A DNA stretch of 24,692 bases, taken from NCBI GenBank assembly GCA_023432995.1, contig JAEZES010000296.1:1-24692 (forward strand), given 5' to 3'. Under the pieces are notes generated by a model that worked only from the letters and a program-made list of their open reading frames with translations, was not told the origin of the DNA and ran no database searches. Shown in pieces: positions 7,768 to 16,372 of the stretch. Origin of the DNA: Pseudomonadota bacterium (GTDB lineage: Bacteria > Pseudomonadota > Alphaproteobacteria > Sphingomonadales > Sphingomonadaceae). Numbering within the stretch: the first letter of the stretch is position 1; each line of letters starts with the position of its first letter. The position numbers and the translations under genes were made by a program.

Positions 7768-8322
7768 ATGACCGAGCGCCCCCTCCCGCCCGACGCCAAC
7801 GATCCCGAGGTGACCGAATGGACCGGACGGTTCGTCGTCGCCAAACGCCGTGGGCGGTGGGAGTACGCCGGCCGGACCCGCGGCATCCGGGCGGCGGTGA
7901 TCCTCCCGGTCGACGCCGGCGAGGTGATCCTCGTCGAGCAATATCGCGTGCCGCTCGGCAAGGTCTGCCTCGAGCTGCCGGCCGGCCTGATCGGCGACGA
8001 GACCGACGGCGAGGACGCGATTGCCAGCGCGGTGCGCGAGCTCGAGGAGGAAACGGGCTACCAGGCCGCACAGTGGCAGGACCTCGGTGAGTTCTGCGCG
8101 TCGCCGGGCATGCTCAGCGAGAGCTTCACGCTCGTCAAGGCGACCGGTCTGACCCGGGTCGGCGACGGTGGCGGAACCGAGCACGAGGACATCGTCGTCC
8201 ACCGAGTGCCGCTGGCGCGGATCGCCGAGGTCGTCGCCGAGCACCGCGCGCGCGGCCACGCGATCGACGTCAAGCTGCTCGTCCTGCTCGGCGCGTACTT
8301 TCTCGAGGACGCCGCGCAATGA
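7768..8322 (+). CDS. NUDIX hydrolase, ADP-ribose pyrophosphatase-like
   Basis: The 184-residue cytosolic protein has a complete NUDIX box at about residues 76-98, with G76, E82, the REL start at 90 and EEETGY, matching Gx5Ex7REUxEExGU. The preceding VEQYRVPLGKVCLELPAG is the pattern of ADP-ribose and related nucleoside-diphosphate-sugar pyrophosphatases (NudF/ADPRase group). It would hydrolyse a nucleoside diphosphate linked to another moiety, with Mg2+. The substrate cannot be fixed from sequence. It starts 10 bases after the TPM gene and overlaps the next gene by ATGA, so it is likely translationally coupled to it. Confidence 0.9.
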   Translation: MTERPLPPDANDPEVTEWTGRFVVAKRRGRWEYAGRTRGIRAAVILPVDAGEVILVEQYRVPLGKVCLELPAGLIGDETDGEDAIASAVRELEEETGYQAAQWQDLGEFCASPGMLSESFTLVKATGLTRVGDGGGTEHEDIVVHRVPLARIAEVVAEHRARGHAIDVKLLVLLGAYFLEDAAQ

Positions 8323-9266
8323 AGGTCCTGATCCTCGGTTCGGGAGCGATGGGCTGCCTCTACGGCGCCGCGTTCCACCGCGCCGGCGCCGCGGTGACCC
8401 TGGTCGACGTCAACCGCGAGCATGTCGAGGCGATCAACGCCCGCGGCCTCGAGCTCGATACGCGCGCGGGCACCGAACGGCTGCCGATTCCGGCGCAGCT
8501 GCCGCACGAGATGACCGAGCCGGCCGACCTGGTGGTGGTGTTCACCAAGACCTTCCATACCGAGGCCGCGATCGCCGGGATCAAACCCGCGATCGGCCCG
8601 CAGACCTGGCTGCTGAGCCTGCAGAACGGCCTCGGCAACGACCGGCGGCTGGCGGCGCACGCGTCAGAGGACCGCATCCTCGTCGGCTCGAGTTCGCTGC
8701 CCTCGGACCTGGTCGGCCCCGGCCGCGTGCGCAGCCACGGCGAAGGCGGCTCGAAGCTCTACCCGGCGTTCGGTGGCGACCCGGCGTTCGCGCGCGGGAT
8801 CTGTGGCCTGCTGACCGCCGGCGGGCTCCCTGCCGAGCTCGAGCCGGAGATCCATGTGGCGATCTGGTCGAAGGCTATCTTCAACGCGACGATGAACCCG
8901 CTGTGCGCGCTGACCCGCCGCACGCCGGGCTTCCTCGGCGCGCACGCCGAGAGCCGGGCAATGATCCGCGCGTGCGTCGAGGAAGGCGTTGCGGTCGCCA
9001 ACGCGAGCGGCGTGGCGGTTCCCGCCCAGCCGATCCACGACCTGACCGGAGTGTCGATGACCGATCACGCCGATCACGAGGCGTCGATGCTGCAGGACGT
9101 CAAGGCCGGGCGGCGGACCGAAGTCGACGCGATCAACGGCGCGATCGTCGAGGCCGGCAAGGCGGCCGGCGTGGCGGTGCCGGTGCTGGAGACGCTATGG
9201 CGGCTGGTGAAGCTGGAAGAGGCCAAGCTGGCGGAGGGGAAGGAACCCTCATCCAACTCCGACTAG
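8319..9266 (+). CDS. 2-dehydropantoate 2-reductase-like protein (ApbA/PanE family)
   Basis: This family reduces ketopantoate to pantoate with NADPH, a step in coenzyme A synthesis, though paralogues may use other substrates. The 315-residue product begins MKVLILGSGAMGCLYGAAF with the GSGAMG dinucleotide-binding loop. Mid-protein landmarks are LLSLQNGLGN and the catalytic region WSKAIFNATMNPLCALT, with the expected Lys and Asn. The C-terminal helical domain contains HEASMLQDVKAGRRTEVDAI, a hallmark of the family. ATG at 8319 overlaps the NUDIX stop. It is the last gene of the lemA operon. The symbol panE is withheld because family paralogues are common. Confidence 0.88.
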   Translation: MKVLILGSGAMGCLYGAAFHRAGAAVTLVDVNREHVEAINARGLELDTRAGTERLPIPAQLPHEMTEPADLVVVFTKTFHTEAAIAGIKPAIGPQTWLLSLQNGLGNDRRLAAHASEDRILVGSSSLPSDLVGPGRVRSHGEGGSKLYPAFGGDPAFARGICGLLTAGGLPAELEPEIHVAIWSKAIFNATMNPLCALTRRTPGFLGAHAESRAMIRACVEEGVAVANASGVAVPAQPIHDLTGVSMTDHADHEASMLQDVKAGRRTEVDAINGAIVEAGKAAGVAVPVLETLWRLVKLEEAKLAEGKEPSSNSD

Positions 9267-9282
9267 GGCCCGCTTCGCGGAC

Positions 9283-9380
9283 CCAAGTCTCCGTATCCTT
9301 CTCCCACCAGTGGGAGAAGAGCACAGCGCTGACCGCAAGGCTTCTTCTCCGGTTGACGGGAGAAGGATACGGAGGCTTGG
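9283..9380. repeat. Long imperfect inverted repeat with nested hairpin
   Basis: A 23-base left arm at 9283-9305 and right arm at 9358-9380 are complementary with one mismatch. The core is CCGTATCCTTCTCC and its complement. Nested at the left end is a second hairpin, CTTCTCCCA/TGGGAGAAG (9298-9319). This looks like a dispersed intergenic palindromic element of the kind common in sphingomonads. It lies between panE-like and the GST gene. Confidence 0.7.
9298..9319 (+). terminator. Stem-loop after the lemA operon
   Basis: A nine-base perfect stem, CTTCTCCCA/TGGGAGAAG, has the four-base loop CCAG and sits 31 bases past the panE-like stop. There is no T run, so it is a candidate terminator or RNA-protecting hairpin. 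Confidence 0.4.
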
Positions 9381-9480
9381 CAGCTTGCTGCCTAGCCGCG
9401 GTTGGATCAGGGCGCCGCCCCCTTCCCTTTTCGCCCCGCACCCCATAGCAGGGCCGAAAACGAGAACTCGGAGAGGCCCC

Positions 9481-10320
9481 GTGGCGCACAACAACACCAT
9501 CACCTTCTACGATCTCGCGCTGTCGACCGGCGCGACGATCAGCCCGTTCGTGTGGGCGACCAAATATGCGCTCAAGCACAAGGGGTTCGAGCTCGACGTC
9601 GTGCCCGGCGGGTTCACCGGCATACCCGAGCGCACCGGGGGCAAAACCGAGCGGCTGCCGGCGATCGTCGACGACGGCAAGTGGGTGCTCGATTCGTGGG
9701 GCATCGTCGAATACCTCGACGAAACCTACCCCGACCGGCCGCTGCTGATCCCGCATCCGAGCGTGGCGATCATCACCCGCGCGCTCGACGCGTGGTTCTG
9801 GCAGGTCGCGACCGGGCCGTGGATGCGCTGCAACTGCGTCAGCTACCGCGACCTCGCCAACCCCGAGGACCACGAATACATCACCTATTCGCGCGAGAAG
9901 ATGCTCGGCAAGACGCTCGAAGAGATGCAGGCGGGCTACGAGGACCGGCTGCCGGGGATCTCGGCCGCGCTCGAGCCGCTGCGCATCGCGCTGCGCGAGG
10001 CCGACTGGCTCGGCGGCGACGGGCCCAATTACGCCGACTACCGCATCATGGGCTCGATCCTGTTCACCGCCTCGGTGTGCCAGAACTCGCCGGTGCTGGC
10101 CGACGACGACCCGCTGCGGCCGTGGATCGAGCGCTGCCTCGATCTCTACGGCGGGCTCGGGCGCCATCCGGGCCTGTTCAACCTGTTCGGGCTCAAGCCG
10201 CGCGAGGGCGACCCGCCGCTGTTCATGCCGGCGGGCCAGGGCGGCATTCACAAGCGCAACACCGGCCCGGAATCGACCCGCGCCGAGACGCAGCGGATCA
10301 CCGCAGGCATGAAGTCTTGA
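9481..10320 (+). CDS. Glutathione S-transferase resembling LigE beta-etherase
   Basis: This 279-residue GST resembles sphingomonad LigE, which uses glutathione to cleave the beta-aryl ether bond of lignin-derived dimers. The N-terminus MAHNNTITFYDLALSTG and the segment TKYALKHKGFELDVVPGGFTG correspond closely to my memory of LigE, as do LPAIVDDGKWVLDSWGI, VEYLDETYPDRP and GLGRHPGLFNLFGLK. The ISPFVW segment carries the Ser expected near glutathione. The length is nearly that of LigE (281). GTG at 9481 is chosen because it gives the LigE-like N-terminus and follows a GGAGAGG ribosome site. No companion ligD, ligF or ligG gene is present, so lignin-ether cleavage is a hypothesis. Many sphingomonads carry such homologues without proven etherase activity. 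Confidence 0.85.
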   Translation: MAHNNTITFYDLALSTGATISPFVWATKYALKHKGFELDVVPGGFTGIPERTGGKTERLPAIVDDGKWVLDSWGIVEYLDETYPDRPLLIPHPSVAIITRALDAWFWQVATGPWMRCNCVSYRDLANPEDHEYITYSREKMLGKTLEEMQAGYEDRLPGISAALEPLRIALREADWLGGDGPNYADYRIMGSILFTASVCQNSPVLADDDPLRPWIERCLDLYGGLGRHPGLFNLFGLKPREGDPPLFMPAGQGGIHKRNTGPESTRAETQRITAGMKS

Positions 10321-10340
10321 GGGCCGAGGCCTGACGGCAA

Positions 10341-11309
10341 ATGCAGCGGGTGAAAGTCCTCGTCACGCGACGCTGGCCGGCCGAGGTCGAGCGCGCCCTG
10401 CAGGAACGGTTCGAGGTGACGCTGAACCTCGCCGACCGTCCGCTCGGGGCGGACGAGCTCGCCCGGGCGATGGCTGAATACGACGTGCTGTGCCCGACGG
10501 TGTCGGACCGGATCGACGCCGGGGTGATCGGCGACGGCGGCCGCGTGCGGCTGATCGCCAACTACGGCGTCGGCTTCGATCACATCGACCTCGCGGCGGC
10601 GAAGGCCCGCGGCATCGCGGTGACCAACACGCCCGGGGTGCTGACCGACGCGACCGCCGACATCGCGCTGACGCTGCTGCTGATGGCGGCGCGCCGGGCC
10701 GGCGAAGGCGAACGCGAGCTGCGCGACGGCCGCTGGAACGGGTGGCGCCCGACCCACCTGATCGGCTCGGCGCTCAAGGACAAGGTGCTCGGCCTCGTCG
10801 GCATGGGCCGGATCGCCGTCGCCACCGCGCGGCGGGCCCGTCACGGGTTCGGAATGCGCATCGCCTATTACGGCCGGCACGCCTGCGACCCCGCGATCGC
10901 CGACGAGCTGGCGGCGGAGTTCTTCCCCGACCTGCACGCGCTGCTCGGCACCGCCGACTTCGTCTCGCTGCACGTGCCCGGCGGGAGCGAGACCGCCAAC
11001 CTGATCGACGCCGCGGCGTTGTCGGCGATGAAGCCCGGCAGCTACCTGATCAACACCGCGCGCGGCGGGATCGTCGATCACGATGCGCTGGCCGAGGCGC
11101 TGCGGAGCGGGCGGCTGGCAGGCGCAGGCCTCGACGTCTATCCGCGCGAACCCGAAGTGCCGGCGGCCCTGCTCGAGCTCGAGAACGTCGTCCTGCTGCC
11201 GCACCTCGGCAGCGCCAACGCCGAGACGCGCATGGCCATGGGAATGAAAGCGCTGGCCAACGTCGAGGCGTTCGCCGCCGGCGCGCCGCTGCCGGACCGG
11301 GTCGCATGA
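10341..11309 (+). CDS. D-2-hydroxyacid dehydrogenase, likely hydroxypyruvate/glyoxylate reductase
   Basis: The 322-residue enzyme belongs to the D-isomer 2-hydroxyacid dehydrogenase family. Landmarks are IANYGVGFDHIDLAAA, TNTPGVLTDATADIAL, the nucleotide-binding GLVGMGRIA, NTARGGIVDHDAL with the substrate-binding Arg, YPREPEV with the catalytic Glu, and LPHLGSA with the catalytic His. The third Gly of the usual GxGxxG is Ala here (GMGRIA). The end of the second strand reads YYGR, where NAD-specific members carry an acidic residue, so NADP(H) use is plausible. It overlaps the glycerate kinase gene by ATGA, which supports hydroxypyruvate or glyoxylate reductase as the physiological role. Confidence 0.88.
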   Translation: MQRVKVLVTRRWPAEVERALQERFEVTLNLADRPLGADELARAMAEYDVLCPTVSDRIDAGVIGDGGRVRLIANYGVGFDHIDLAAAKARGIAVTNTPGVLTDATADIALTLLLMAARRAGEGERELRDGRWNGWRPTHLIGSALKDKVLGLVGMGRIAVATARRARHGFGMRIAYYGRHACDPAIADELAAEFFPDLHALLGTADFVSLHVPGGSETANLIDAAALSAMKPGSYLINTARGGIVDHDALAEALRSGRLAGAGLDVYPREPEVPAALLELENVVLLPHLGSANAETRMAMGMKALANVEAFAAGAPLPDRVA

Positions 11310-12151
11310 GCAGCGCGATCGACCGGCTGATCGAGGCCGAAGGGCTGCCGTTCGACTATCGCGAGGTGGTCGAGCAGCACTGGCGGCCGCTGGCCGACCG
11401 CATCGCCGACTTGTGGCTCGACGACCGTCCGCGGCTGATCGCGATCAACGGCGCCCAGGGCTCGGGCAAGACCACGCTGTGCCGGTTCCTCGAAGTGCTG
11501 CTGATCGAGCACAACCTGCGCACGGTGACGCTGTCGCTCGACGATCTCTACCTGACCCGCCTCGAGCGGGAGGACCTCGCCGCCCACGTCCACCCGCTGT
11601 TCGCCACGCGCGGCGTGCCGGGCACGCACGACGTCGCACTCGGCGAGGCGATCCTCGACGACCTGCTCGCCGGACGCACCGCCGCGCTGCCGCGGTTCGA
11701 CAAGGCGGTCGACGACCGTGCGGCCGTGCGGCGCATGATCGAGCCGCCCATCGACGTGGTGCTGTTCGAGGGCTGGTGCGTCGGCTCGGCGCCGCAGCCG
11801 CCCGAGGCGCTGCTGGCGCCGGTCAACGAGCTCGAGCGGTACGAGGATTCGACCGGGGCCTGGCGGCAGGAAGTGAACCGCCGGCTGGCGACCGACTATG
11901 CCGCGCTGTTCGCCCGGGCGCATCTCCTGGTCATGCTCAAGGTCGAAGGCTTCGAGGCGGTTCGCGCCAACCGCGCGCTGCAGGAGCACAAGCTCGCCGC
12001 GGCCCATCCCGACGGCACCGCGCTGATGGACGACGTGGCGCTCGACCGCTTCCTGATGCACTTCGAGCGGCTGACCCGCTGGATGCTCGAGGAGATGCCC
12101 GGGCGGGCGGACGTGCTGTTCGAGGTCGGCAGCGACCAGCGGCCCCGCTAG
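11306..12151 (+). CDS. D-glycerate 3-kinase-like P-loop kinase
   Basis: This 281-residue cytosolic kinase has a Walker A motif GAQGSGKTT near residues 49-57 and SLDDLYLTR shortly after. Other landmarks are HPLFATRGVPGTHD, LPRFDKAVDDRA, VVLFEGWCVG and a C-terminal FLMHFERLTRWML. These match the plant-type glycerate kinase (GLYK) family, which makes 3-phosphoglycerate from D-glycerate, and differ from GarK/GlxK kinases. ATG at 11306 overlaps the dehydrogenase stop. Together the two genes can carry hydroxypyruvate through glycerate into central metabolism, for example in a serine or glyoxylate route. The kinase assignment rests on family resemblance. Confidence 0.85.
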   Translation: MSSAIDRLIEAEGLPFDYREVVEQHWRPLADRIADLWLDDRPRLIAINGAQGSGKTTLCRFLEVLLIEHNLRTVTLSLDDLYLTRLEREDLAAHVHPLFATRGVPGTHDVALGEAILDDLLAGRTAALPRFDKAVDDRAAVRRMIEPPIDVVLFEGWCVGSAPQPPEALLAPVNELERYEDSTGAWRQEVNRRLATDYAALFARAHLLVMLKVEGFEAVRANRALQEHKLAAAHPDGTALMDDVALDRFLMHFERLTRWMLEEMPGRADVLFEVGSDQRPR

Positions 12152-12232
12152 GGCCTCTCCATGACCGTTGCGCGGCCACCGGAAGGATTTCGATCTTCCT
12201 GCCGGCCCCCGTTTCATGCCACGTTGCCGGCG

Positions 12233-14335
12233 ATGGGAGAGACAATCGCGAAAGCCCTCGCGCTGGCCGGTGCGCTGGCGCTAGCCGCCTGCACCGCCGA
12301 GCCCGAAGCCGGCAACGTCACCGAGGCCCGCCTGCTCGCGGCCGAGGACGACCCCGACAACTGGCTCAGCCACGGACGGACCTACGCCGAGCAGCGCTTC
12401 AGCCCGCTGACGGACATCAACGACGGCAACATCGCCCAGCTGAGCCTCGCCTGGGCGGTCGAGCTCGACACCAGCCGCGGCCAGGAAGCGACCCCGGTGG
12501 TGGTCGACGGGACGATGTACGTTTCGACCGCGTGGTCGAAGGTCATGGCGGTCGACGCGGCCACCGGCGAGGTGCTGTGGCGCTACGACCCCGAGCCCAA
12601 GGGCGCGCAGGGCGCCTATGCCTGCTGCGACGTGGTCAACCGCGGCGTCGCGGTGTGGGCCGGCAAAGTGTTCGTCGGCACGATCGACGGGCGGCTGGTC
12701 GCGCTCGACGCGGCGACCGGCGATGAGCTGTGGGACGTCCTCACGGTCGACCAGTCGAAGCCGTACACGATCACCGGCGCGCCGCGGGTGGTGCGCGGCA
12801 AGGTGATCATCGGCAACAGTGGCGCCGAACTCGGCGTGCGCGGCTATGTCAGCGCCTACGACGCCGACAGCGGCGCGCTCGTGTGGCGCTTCTACACCGT
12901 GCCGGGCAACCCGGCCGACGGACCCGACGGCGCGGCGTCCGACGAGGCCTTCGCGAAGTTCGCCAGCAAGACCTGGGCCGGCAGCTGGTGGGAGATGGGC
13001 GGCGGCGGCACGGTGTGGGATGCGATCGTCTACGATGCCGAATTCGACCAGCTGCTGATCGGCGTCGGCAACGGCAGCCCGTGGAACCACCGCGCGCGCA
13101 GCGCCGGCGCGGGCGACAACCTGTTCCTGAGCTCGATCCTCGCGCTCGATCCCGACACCGGCGCCTACAAGTGGCACTACCAGGTCAACCCGGCCGAGAC
13201 CTGGGACTTCACCGCCACCCAGCAGATCACGCTCGCCGACCTGACGATCGACGGCGAGGTGCGCAAGGTGGCGATGCAGGCGCCGAAGAACGGCTTCTTC
13301 TACGTGATCGACCGCAAGGACGGGAAGCTGATCAGCGCCGAGGCTTATGCCCCGCAGAACTGGGCCGAGCGGATCGACATCGCCACCGGCCGCCCGGTCG
13401 AGCGGCCCGAGGCGCGCTACGCCGACGCCCCGCACCTGACCTTCCCCAGCGGCATCGGAGCGCACGCCTGGCAGCCGATGAGCTACTCGCCCAGGACCGG
13501 ACTGGTCTACATCCCGGCGATGCACGTCCCGCTGAGCTACGCCGACGACGCCGGCTACAAGCGCAACATCGGCCGCTGGAACACCGGGGTCAGCTTCCTC
13601 GCCCCGCCCGAAGGCTCGGTGCCCGGCAACACCGCGCTCGAGCGGCGGGCGGCGCTGGCGGCGATGAACAAGGGCATACTGGTGGCGTGGGATCCGGTGC
13701 AGCAGAAGGCGCGCTGGACGGTGGAGATGCCTTGGCCGTGGAACGGCGGCACGCTGGCGACCGCGGGCAACCTGCTGTTCCAGGGCGACCCCTACGGCGT
13801 GTTCCGGGCGCGCGCGGCCGACAGCGGCAAGGAGCTGTGGCGCTTCGACGCGCAGCGCGGGATCATGGCCGGCCCGGTCACCTTCCGAGCCGGCGGCGAG
13901 CAGTACGTCGCGGTGCTCGCCGGCTACGGCGGCTCGATGGGCATGGCCACCGCCAGCGAATGGATGCGCCGCCCGCCGCCCAACGGCGTGCTGCTCGCGT
14001 TCAAGATCGGCGGTACCGGCAGGCTCGCGCCGTTGCCGCGGGTCGAGCCGCGCCCCTACGTGACCAGCGACGAGCGCTTCAGCGCGGCGCAGCGGGCCGA
14101 AGGCGAGGCGCAGTACTTCGCGTTCTGCACGATCTGCCACAACGGCCCGGTCAATCCTGACCTGCTGCGCTCGCCCGCGGCCGCCAGCGCCGACGCGTGG
14201 CGTGCGATCGTGTTCGACGGGGCGCTGGCGGACAACGGCATGATCGCTTTCCGGCCCTGGCTCGACGCCCGGCAGGTGGAGTCGATCCGAGCGTATGTCC
14301 TGACCGAAGCCGCACGGCAGAAGGCGTCGAATTGA
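12233..14335 (+). CDS. PQQ-dependent quinohaemoprotein dehydrogenase, lipoprotein
   Basis: The 700-residue periplasmic alcohol-dehydrogenase-type enzyme joins a PQQ eight-bladed propeller to a C-terminal cytochrome c domain. The signal ends in the lipobox LAAC (C20), so it is probably lipid-anchored. The propeller starts DNWLSHGRTYAEQRFSPL. C131-C132 (YACCDVV) are the vicinal disulphide pair typical of PQQ alcohol dehydrogenases. D325 in WDFTATQ is the likely catalytic Asp. The residue two positions on is Thr rather than Asp, which fits calcium rather than lanthanide use. The haem site CTICH is at 632-636, with GMIAF giving a likely axial Met. ATG at 12233 is preferred over 12161 because it begins the signal peptide directly. 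It opens the redox cluster. Confidence 0.9.
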   Translation: MGETIAKALALAGALALAACTAEPEAGNVTEARLLAAEDDPDNWLSHGRTYAEQRFSPLTDINDGNIAQLSLAWAVELDTSRGQEATPVVVDGTMYVSTAWSKVMAVDAATGEVLWRYDPEPKGAQGAYACCDVVNRGVAVWAGKVFVGTIDGRLVALDAATGDELWDVLTVDQSKPYTITGAPRVVRGKVIIGNSGAELGVRGYVSAYDADSGALVWRFYTVPGNPADGPDGAASDEAFAKFASKTWAGSWWEMGGGGTVWDAIVYDAEFDQLLIGVGNGSPWNHRARSAGAGDNLFLSSILALDPDTGAYKWHYQVNPAETWDFTATQQITLADLTIDGEVRKVAMQAPKNGFFYVIDRKDGKLISAEAYAPQNWAERIDIATGRPVERPEARYADAPHLTFPSGIGAHAWQPMSYSPRTGLVYIPAMHVPLSYADDAGYKRNIGRWNTGVSFLAPPEGSVPGNTALERRAALAAMNKGILVAWDPVQQKARWTVEMPWPWNGGTLATAGNLLFQGDPYGVFRARAADSGKELWRFDAQRGIMAGPVTFRAGGEQYVAVLAGYGGSMGMATASEWMRRPPPNGVLLAFKIGGTGRLAPLPRVEPRPYVTSDERFSAAQRAEGEAQYFAFCTICHNGPVNPDLLRSPAAASADAWRAIVFDGALADNGMIAFRPWLDARQVESIRAYVLTEAARQKASN

Positions 14336-14358
14336 CGCCCGTGCGGTCAAAATCATTC

Positions 14359-14401
14359 AGGACTGAACGAATTGCGGTCCTCGTCCGCGTGGGTTAGGAC
14401 C
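14359..14401 (+). promoter_or_regulatory. Three-segment alternative hairpin in a PQQ gene leader
   Basis: AGGAC (14359-14363), GGTCCT (14376-14381) and AGGACC (14396-14401) can pair as 1:2 or 2:3 upstream of the second PQQ dehydrogenase. The mutually exclusive stems are short (5-6 bases), so an attenuator role is only a possibility. Confidence 0.2.
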
Positions 14402-14425
14402 GGGCCGGCAAGAGAGAGGATTCCG

Positions 14426-16372
14426 ATGCGCAAGACGATCGCCCTGCTGATGGCTGCCGCGGCCCTGACCCCCGCGGTGCAGGCGCGGACCGACGCGGTG
14501 CAGGTCGATGCGGCCGACTGGCCGCGCTACGCGCGCGATCTCGGCGGCCAGCGCTTCTCCCCGCTCGACCAGATCAACCGCGGCAATGTCGAGAACCTCG
14601 AGCAGGCCTGGGCCTTCCGCCTGCGCCCCGAGGGCGGCGCGGGCATCCTCGGCGGGACGGTGCCGATCGTGATCGACGGCATCATGTACCTGCCGCTGGG
14701 CAACGCGGTGGTTGCGCTCGAGGCGCACACGGGGACCGAGCTGTGGCGCCACCCGGTCGACGGCACGATCCGCCGCAGCGTGACCTGGTGGCCCGGCGAC
14801 GGCACGATCAGGCCGCGGCTGTTCTACAACACCGGCAGCCGGATCACCGCGCTCGACGCGGCGACCGGGCAGGTCGACACCGCGTTCGGGGACGGCGGCT
14901 CGATCGCGATCGAGGGAACGCCCTACGGCTATCCGCCGACGATCTACAAGAACGTGATGGTGATCGGCGCGACGACCGCCGAGATGCCGCGCGGGCCGGC
15001 CGGCAACAGCCGCGCCTATGATGCCCGGACCGGCCGCAAGCTGTGGGAATTCAACACTGTGCCGCAGCCCGGCGAAGTCGGGCACGAGACCTGGCTCGGC
15101 GACAGCTGGCAGAACCGCTCGGGCACCAACATGTGGATCTGGTACACCACCGCCGCCCCCGAGACCGACACGATCTACATGACGATTGGCAGCCCCTCGC
15201 CCAACTACTACGGCGGCGATCGGCCGGGGAACAACCTGTTCGGCAACTCGCTCGTCGCGGTCGATGCCGAGACCGGCAAGTACAGGTGGCATTTCCAGAC
15301 GATCCACCACGACCTGTGGGACTGGGACCTGCCCGCCCCGCCGGTGATGGTCGACGTGACCGTGGACGGGAAGCGCATCCCGGCGCTGGCGCTGACCGGC
15401 AAGCCGGGCCTGATGTACATCCTCAACCGCGAGACCGGCGAACCGGTCCACGGCGTCGAGGAGCGGCCCGTGGCGAGCGCCGACGTGCCGGGCGAATGGT
15501 ACAGCCCGACCCAGCCGTTCCCGGTCAAGCCCGAGCAGCTCAACCGCGGCGTGTGGACGCCCGACGACGTGGTCACGCCCGAGGACACCACCCCCGAGCA
15601 TGCCCAAGCGTGCCGCGCGCTGCTCGATTCCTACGGCGGCACGTTCTTCAACCAGGGCTCGTTCACGCCGTTCTTCATCCACAACGAGGGCGATCCGCCG
15701 AAGGCCTCGATCAACATGCCGCACAATGGCGGCTCGAACTGGGGCGGCAGCGCGGTCGACCCGACGCGCGGCGTGATCTTCGTCAACACCAGCGAGAGCG
15801 GCTCGATCGGCTGGATCGAGAAGCGCGACCCCGAGGGCGACTACGGGCGTGGGACGGCCAACTCCGACCAGCTCTACGACCGCGGCAGCCTGCAGGGACC
15901 GGGCGCCTATTCCTCGTTCAGCGCCAGCTTCCGCACCGCCGACGGACGCACGGTCAACCTGCCCTGCATCCGCCCGCCGTGGGGCCGGCTGCTGGCGGTC
16001 GACGGCAACAGCGGCGAGATCCTCTGGGCGAGCCGGCTCGGGATCACCGAGGAGCTCGAGGGGCGCAAGCGCGACACCGGCTCGAACAACACCTTCGGCG
16101 GGCCGATCGTCACCGCCGGCGGCCTGGTGTTCATCGGCGCCACGGCCGACCGCTTTTTCCGCGCGTTCGATGCGGCCGACGGCAGCATCCTGTGGGAGCA
16201 GCAGCTCGACTACGCGCCGATGACGGTGCCGATCAGCTATCGCGGCAAGGACGGCAGGCAGTATATTGCGGTGGTCGCAGCCGGCTCGGGCTTCGGCGGG
16301 CCGCCGCTGCGCGGGCCCGACGGCCGGCCGCTCAACAACGAGTCGGTCATCGCATTCGCGCTGCCGGAATGA
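14426..16372 (+). CDS. Soluble PQQ-dependent dehydrogenase, glucose-dehydrogenase-like, no haem
   Basis: This is a 648-residue exported enzyme. The signal peptide MRKTIALLMAAAALTPAVQA is followed by DWPRYARDLGGQRFSPLDQI, the usual propeller entry. Its active-site segment HHDLWDWDLP (D299, D301) matches membrane glucose dehydrogenase-type quinoproteins, not the alcohol-dehydrogenase WDFT type. Other family segments are GTPYGYPPTIYKN, YYGGDRPGNNLF and MPHNGGSNWGG. No CxxCH is present and there is no N-terminal membrane domain as in Gcd, so it needs a separate electron acceptor. ATG at 14426 follows the ribosome site AGAGAGAGG. It lies 90 bases after the quinohaemoprotein gene and 11 bases before the VOC gene. 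The substrate (sugar, polyol or alcohol) is undetermined. Confidence 0.88.
   Translation: MRKTIALLMAAAALTPAVQARTDAVQVDAADWPRYARDLGGQRFSPLDQINRGNVENLEQAWAFRLRPEGGAGILGGTVPIVIDGIMYLPLGNAVVALEAHTGTELWRHPVDGTIRRSVTWWPGDGTIRPRLFYNTGSRITALDAATGQVDTAFGDGGSIAIEGTPYGYPPTIYKNVMVIGATTAEMPRGPAGNSRAYDARTGRKLWEFNTVPQPGEVGHETWLGDSWQNRSGTNMWIWYTTAAPETDTIYMTIGSPSPNYYGGDRPGNNLFGNSLVAVDAETGKYRWHFQTIHHDLWDWDLPAPPVMVDVTVDGKRIPALALTGKPGLMYILNRETGEPVHGVEERPVASADVPGEWYSPTQPFPVKPEQLNRGVWTPDDVVTPEDTTPEHAQACRALLDSYGGTFFNQGSFTPFFIHNEGDPPKASINMPHNGGSNWGGSAVDPTRGVIFVNTSESGSIGWIEKRDPEGDYGRGTANSDQLYDRGSLQGPGAYSSFSASFRTADGRTVNLPCIRPPWGRLLAVDGNSGEILWASRLGITEELEGRKRDTGSNNTFGGPIVTAGGLVFIGATADRFFRAFDAADGSILWEQQLDYAPMTVPISYRGKDGRQYIAVVAAGSGFGGPPLRGPDGRPLNNESVIAFALPE

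Noticed and set aside
12161..12232. An earlier ATG for the quinohaemoprotein
   Set aside because: It would put 24 polar residues before a complete lipoprotein signal peptide that starts at 12233.
12281..14356. A 691-codon antisense frame opposite the quinohaemoprotein gene
   Set aside because: The translation is His/Arg/Val/Ala-rich with no domain features, while the plus strand carries PQQ and haem motifs.
15302..15334. Asp two residues after the catalytic Asp in LWDWDLP (and LWDFDLP near 21820) as evidence of lanthanide dependence
   Set aside because: The +2 Asp marks lanthanide enzymes among methanol/alcohol dehydrogenases. Glucose-dehydrogenase-type quinoproteins have a similar WDxD segment and use Ca or Mg, so it is not diagnostic here.
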